This document shows positions 59,233 to 64,000 of a DNA stretch of 64,000 bases, in pieces. Positions within the stretch are counted from its first letter, which is position 1. Every line of letters begins with the position of its first letter. The position numbers were made by a program, and so were the translations under genes. Source of the stretch: Anthoceros angustus. Taxonomy: Eukaryota > Streptophyta > Anthocerotopsida > Anthocerotales > Anthocerotaceae. The DNA lies in the NCBI GenBank assembly GCA_010909165.1, contig MU008169.1:1240001-1304000 (forward strand), written 5' to 3'. A model generated the notes under the pieces. That model was not told the origin of the DNA. It did no database searches and worked only from the letters and a program-made list of their open reading frames with translations.

Positions 59233-62200
59233 CTAGCCCAGGTTCCCGCCACTGAGATAAGCGTTCCAACCCACTGTCTCCAACTTCTCAGCCTTGGACA
59301 AAACCGTGTCCTTCATTTCCTCTTGATACCTCAACATTCTACAGAAGCCAAGTGGACACACATCAGTTGCAGCTCATCAACGGGACATTTTTTATGGGGA
59401 GGCTCTTTTGATCAACAAGACTCACCGCTCCTGCAACTTGGGATCGAGCGAACCCAGCATCCGAACAGCAAGCAGTCCTGCATTTGTTGCATTTTGTATG
59501 GCCACTGTGGCCACCGGGACTCCCCTTGGCATCTGCAAGCAAACCAAGTCAGTTAACCACCTACATTGCACCTGACTTGCTCACAACCACGTTGTTGTTA
59601 CTTACTTGCACAATTGACAACAGGGAGTCTAAGCCATCGGTTGAGGAGGCCTTGACTGGGACTCCAATCACTGGTAGTGGTGTCAGCGCAGCCACCATTC
59701 CTGCAGAAGTGTGCAGGAACAATCTCTGAGAGAAAGGTCAAAAAATGACACCCCTCTGCTGCATGGCAAATGAAAGTCTGCATAGCCAAAACCGTTCAAG
59801 TACCAGGAAGATGTGCTGCACCGCCAGCACCTGCAATGATGACTTTACGGCCACGGAGATGTGCTGTTTGTGCATACTTGACCATTCTTTCTGGGGTGCG
59901 GTGAGCTGACACGATGGTTAGCTGCAACACCAGGGCAGCAGCGGTCAGAACGATGCAGTCATGTCCTTATCGAGCATGATCTCTCCACAGCTAGCAAGTG
60001 GAAAACCAGACCAAAACAAACAGCTGTGCTATCACGGTAAAGGCAGCCAGACCTCATAAGGGATATCAAAGCTTTCGAGGATCTCTGCAGCAGCCTTCAT
60101 TACAGGCAAGTCTGAATCAGACCCCATGATTACGGAAACAAGGGGGGCAACTGCAGGGAGAACCAGGGAAAGTAATTTTACTTGAGCAAAGTGAGCCTCA
60201 GGTGCTTGACCGTGGAGAAACAGTGGCAACACAACATTCCGCAGGCTACATTCCACGAGACAGAAAACTCCTCTAACATGTGCTTACCTGGTGGTTCTGA
60301 GGGTTCAGAGAGTGAGGTGGAGGTGATGGGAATTGACCGAGTGGGGTCACCAACCACTGCATCCACTCGGCTCCTCACCACAGATGCCGATGGGCCAACA
60401 ACAGTGATATGCCCCATCTTCCGCTGTTTTCGGATCTCTGAGGGAAGAAATGGAGTGAGAATGACAAGAGAAAAAGAGTGCCACTGAAAGCAACTAGGAA
60501 TGCTCGAACTTGGAAGAAGCCATTCCAAGAGTTGCATATTCACCACTACAGACTACTACTTACCTGGTTTCTCATACCAATGGACACTTGCTCCTGGAAC
60601 TCCCACAGCTCTCCTCATCACCTGATGAGCCAAACGAAATCCTGCATCTCCCTGCACCAGAGTGAGTAGGAAGCTAAGCTACATGATCTACAAATCAAAA
60701 TGCTTCCTCTGCTGACTGCAGGGGTCAAACACAGCAGCTTTGCCGACTTTCAAAACAGAAGGAATTGAAAGTGGGAAGGACCTCATCCTCTCCAAGCAAG
60801 TTGACCATGAACGCTGCAGGTACTTTCATCGACGTGTCACCAAGTGGCAATCCTAGAATCGCACGAAGATGCTGTTCATACTGAGAGACATAACAGGCCT
60901 CTATGGTGTAGTGACCACTGTTATGAGGCCTAGGAGCAACCTCATTCAAAAGCACCTGCAGTAACCCAAATCATATCTTTCATGTTGACGTGTAGCAAAG
61001 AACGACGTGACCTGGAAGTCAATGCACATGGCTGCATCATTCCGCACAAGCACACCACGATGAGCAATATCCAGGCCAATTACCTCCCCATTAGCAAGTA
61101 AAAACAATTCGACGCCAAAGACCCCAGAACCTTCCAAAGAAGCTACTGCTCGTTGTGCAATGTCCAGAGCAGCCTCAGCAGCTGCTTGAGATATTTGCGC
61201 TGGTGCCTCTACTGTATGGCATATATTGTCTCTGAGAAACAGGGAAAGAAAACCTCAAACACGATGGGAGAACATACATACAAAAACTGAGAGGCAGAAC
61301 ATTCATAACCTGTCCAGTATTCTCAAAACGAGCATCAGCACAATGAACTCTCACCTATGTGTAGTCTCCACTACAGGAAATGAACGGATGCTCGCATCAC
61401 GACCTCTTGCAACCATTACTGCCAGCTCCTGACATATACATTGTCATATTGTCACCACAACCCTCATGGTTAAACCCATGAAAGATGAGATATCTGCCTA
61501 CAGTTAACGCTACCAGACCTTCACAAAGGGCGCCCATTTTTCTGCATAGAGTCCTCGCTCGAAGCCACCCAATGCTGCAAGACAGGAACACGGCAATCAA
61601 ACATGATGCCCGGGTTTGCTTCCTCCCACATTAAGAAGGGGGATTCGAATCTCACAATTTACAGCCTTCATTAAGTCCTCTCTTGTGCGGGCTACAGCAT
61701 TGCCCCTTCCGTCGTAAGCAAGCTTCTGACTCTTGACCATCAGAGGATATCCAAAACGAGCACCAGCTTCTTCTGCAGTCTCTATGTCGTCTATCTGTCA
61801 CAAGTCCGTCAGTCGATACCAGGCCGTCTGCAGTGCGTTTAGCAGAGCTTGAATAATGGGTGGCAAACCCCGGGCCAACATCATACAAGGTTCTGGTACG
61901 ACGCAGAATAGAAAAAATCACCTTCATGAAGGCAGGAACGGGAACTCCACGTGAACTGAAGTATTGTTTCTGCAGGTACTTGTCCTGCACCGAGATACAC
62001 AATCCTGCATCAGGCAGGCCTGAAAGCAGCTGGAAAAGGGCAAACAGGCTGTGCATAAAACAACATCGAACCTGAATCGTGCGGATGGTGAATGGCTTTG
62101 GCTCGATATCCACACCTTCGCTTGCAAGAGAGTCGAGCGTATCGACATCCACATGTTCAATCTCTACAGTCAAAGCACCACACCTGATTCACAAACCCAT

Positions 62201-62858
62201 CCAGATTTTCAGAAGCCTTCAGATGTACACAGGACATACACACAGTGGACAGAGGAAGCGTTACCGTTTTGCGAATTCTCGGACAGCATTGGTATCACGA
62301 AAGCTCCCCACAGTGTGCAGAAAGGCAATCCCACTGGCAGGGCAGTCCTCCAGGGGATCCAGTATCGCTATCTTGATCCCCATTTGGGAAGCAGCTTGAC
62401 ACAGCATGCGCCCCAGCTGCCCACCACCCAGAACGCCCACCACCGTATCGCAAAGCCCCACCACAGAAGTGCACAGATCATCACTGCCAGAGGGAGCACC
62501 CATGTCACACAATGCACCCAGCTAAACAAGCTGGGAAATCACGGAACAGCACAGGTAAACAGAATTGCCTCCTCCTGTACCATTCTGTCAGCTTTGCAGA
62601 ACCATCGGTCATGACTGCAGACCCTGAATTGTCCGCCGCAGCTGAGCAGCCCAATTCCGCAGGCTTCCGCCCACCTTCGGGCACGAGCGAGACCCTGCCT
62701 CTTCCAGACGCCCGCGTCGGCCCAGAGCATTCAAGCCTGAACGCTGACAGCCTGGTACAGCAGCAGCTCTGCAGATGCGAGAATGGACGTCCCCTGAGCC
62801 CCTCGCCCGACGACCATGCTAGCCAGTTCGCAGGGTAGGAGTGGCACAGGGCCCCCAT
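59233..62858 (-). CDS. AIR carboxylase, fused PurK-PurE, plastid-targeted
   Basis: Sixteen exons on the minus strand: 62858-62581, 62483-62265, 62183-62072, 61984-61922, 61794-61656, 61574-61519, 61428-61355, 61231-61084, 60955-60782, 60651-60564, 60437-60288, 60150-60053, 59921-59804, 59700-59606, 59532-59426, 59338-59233; 674 aa. Residues 1 to about 100 are Ser/Arg/Ala-rich, fitting a transit peptide. PurK (ATP-grasp) follows from about 107 ([62 protein letters not shown]). PurE starts near 505 ([54 protein letters not shown]). The enzyme carboxylates AIR to CAIR, step 6 of purine synthesis: PurK makes N5-CAIR with ATP and bicarbonate, PurE isomerises it. All motifs appear intact. Confidence 0.95.
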
Positions 62859-63002
62859 GTCCCGTAGCGCCGTTTGCTCTTGTCGGATGGCTCCAGAAGA
62901 TGGCTTCTAGAAGGATTTGTTCAAGCCTGTCACGACCCACATTGTTGCCGCTGCTCATAAATTCAAATCTAGGTCTCTCTTCCTTACAAGCAGCTTGAGA
63001 GC
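62859..63002. promoter_or_regulatory. 144-bp bidirectional promoter of two purine-synthesis genes
   Basis: Only 144 bp separate the AIR carboxylase ATG (minus, 62858) from the GAR synthetase ATG (plus, 63003). Both leaders and core promoters must fit here or overlap the coding ends. I see a weak AT-rich centre (cataaattcaaatc, about 62957-62970) and a pyrimidine tract (tctctcttcctt) toward the GAR synthetase side. Confidence 0.7.
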
Positions 63003-64000
63003 ATGGCTGCGATGGCTGCAATGGCTGCGATAGCAGCGCCCTGTGCGAATGGAGTCGACTCTCGGGAGCTGGCCTGTACGGCATTCACGCGTGCTGGCAC
63101 TGGCAGCCTCTGCTGCGCTCGTGCATTTTCCGCTCCTGGGAGGTCACTGAGCCTGAGCTTCAGGGAAGCGGTGTTGAAGGAAGATTTGGCCAGTCGAGGC
63201 CGAGTGGCTGCTGGTTGGAAAGTTGTGGAGGAAAATGCTACTCACAAGAACTCGGAGCCACTTCCAATTCGGGAGGCAAGCATGGACGATGTTGTTGTTG
63301 GAATGCTGTGTGACTCTTGTTTGGATCTTGTTGGAATCTTGTTTGAACGTTGGTTTCAGAGTTGTTGAATTTTGGAATGTCGTGGGGTGTTGTGGGCTAT
63401 CGATGAATGGCAGGCTGATGTGAGGCCAGTCCAGGGCGGTGCGGGAGGTGTGAACGTGCTTGTGATCGGCGGAGGGGGGAGGGAACATGCTCTCTGCCAT
63501 GCCCTGCGCCTGTCACGTTCCTGCAGCAATGTATTTTGTGCTCCAGGGAATGCTGGAATCTCTGCAGATGGCTGTGCTACCTGTGTGAAATGGCTTGACG
63601 GATCCAACAAGTGTGACGTACTGTCGTTCTGCGCCATGTATGGAGTAGGGTTGGTGGTTGTTGGGCCGGAGGCACCGCTTGTTACAGGCCTGGTGGATTA
63701 TCTGACGAAATACGGGATTCCCACATTCGGGCCCTCTCAAAGGGCGGCAGCACTGGAAGGTTCTAAGGACTTCATGAAGCGGATCTGTGACAAGTACGAT
63801 ATCCCTACAGCCAAGGTTGTCCAACCAACACGCCAATCCTGGCACTGGAAATGTAGAGAGGAGATAGATTTGATGGATGTTAGTTGCTTGTATCCCTTCC
63901 CTTCCCTTCCCGTCCCTTGGAGATAGATTTGATGGATGTTAGTTGCTTGAATCCCTTCCCTTCCCATCCCTTAGAGATAGATTTGATGGATGTTAGATGA
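63003..64000 (+). CDS. Glycinamide ribonucleotide synthetase (PurD), N-terminal part
   Basis: Cut by the window end. Exon 1 63003-63275 begins MAAMAAMAAIAAP and is rich in Ala, Ser and Arg, as expected for a plastid transit peptide. Exon 2 63435-63815 carries the PurD N-domain: VNVLVIGGGGREHALCHAL, CAPGNAGI, VGLVVVGPEAPLVTGL, GIPTFGPSQRAAALEGSKDF, KYDIPTAK. PurD joins phosphoribosylamine and glycine with ATP, step 2 of purine synthesis. Intron 1 appears to use a GC donor (GAG|GCAAGC); a GT alternative would need a different reading of the transit region, since the frame stays open to 63368. The rest of the window is intron 2. Confidence 0.92.
63861..64000. repeat. Intronic tandem repeat, 54-59 bp unit
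   Basis: gagatagatttgatggatgt starts at 63861, 63920 and 63974. The units are joined by cccttccc-rich spacers. It lies in intron 2 of the GAR synthetase gene and continues to, and perhaps past, the window edge. Confidence 0.85.

Noticed and set aside
1-64000. tRNA, rRNA, CRISPR arrays, bacterial operons or prophage
   Set aside because: None seen by eye; the gene structure is plant nuclear throughout. A tRNA scan would be the decisive test for tRNA genes.

Overview
The window is nuclear DNA of a land plant, most likely a seed-free one (hornwort or lycophyte is my guess; the sequence does not settle it). The evidence is plant-type genes with many short introns (about 80-250 bp), a 1,245-residue PLS/E-class PPR protein of the kind expanded in lineages with heavy organellar RNA editing, a NEOXANTHIN-DEFICIENT 1 homologue, fused PurK-PurE AIR carboxylase, and a Ty3/gypsy element with the usual plant initiator-Met primer site. 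I built the gene models by eye, checking splice sites, phase and conserved protein motifs. All complete multi-exon models below stay in frame to the stop.

Left arm (1-10.0 kb): an edge-truncated ORF, a LINE reverse-transcriptase relic, an AT-rich intronless RING-H2 gene behind three degenerate TATA-bearing promoter-like units, and a Ty3/gypsy retroelement on the minus strand (LTRs at 4.3 and 9.4 kb) broken by many small indels. Gene block 1 (10.3-27.6 kb): an 87-aa twin-CX9C protein (-), NXD1 (-), a giant tandem-unit PPR (+), the PP4 regulatory subunit PP4R3/SMEK in 25 exons (+), and a PKHD-type 2OG-Fe(II) oxygenase (-). The 27.6-34.4 kb stretch is gene-poor, AT-rich and full of short tandem repeats.

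Gene block 2 (34.4-49.9 kb): LIP5/VTA1 (-), divergent from a 4,178-aa secreted protein (+) with about 28 filamin-type repeats, a REJ-like module and a C-terminal GPI-type tail. From 50 to 56 kb lie a copia relic, a small unrecognised membrane-protein gene whose 3' end is duplicated, and repeats. Gene block 3 (56.6 kb to the edge): Pur-alpha (+) behind a very purine-rich leader with a G-quadruplex motif, then AIR carboxylase (-) and GAR synthetase (+), two purine-synthesis genes head to head with only 144 bp between start codons.

Points most worth a second look: the giant filamin/REJ protein, the divergent purine gene pair, the CAG/CTG-centred indels in the retroelement (possible CHG-methylation base-calling artefact), the 3'-end duplication at 51-54 kb, and the purine-rich leader of the gene for a purine-element-binding protein.
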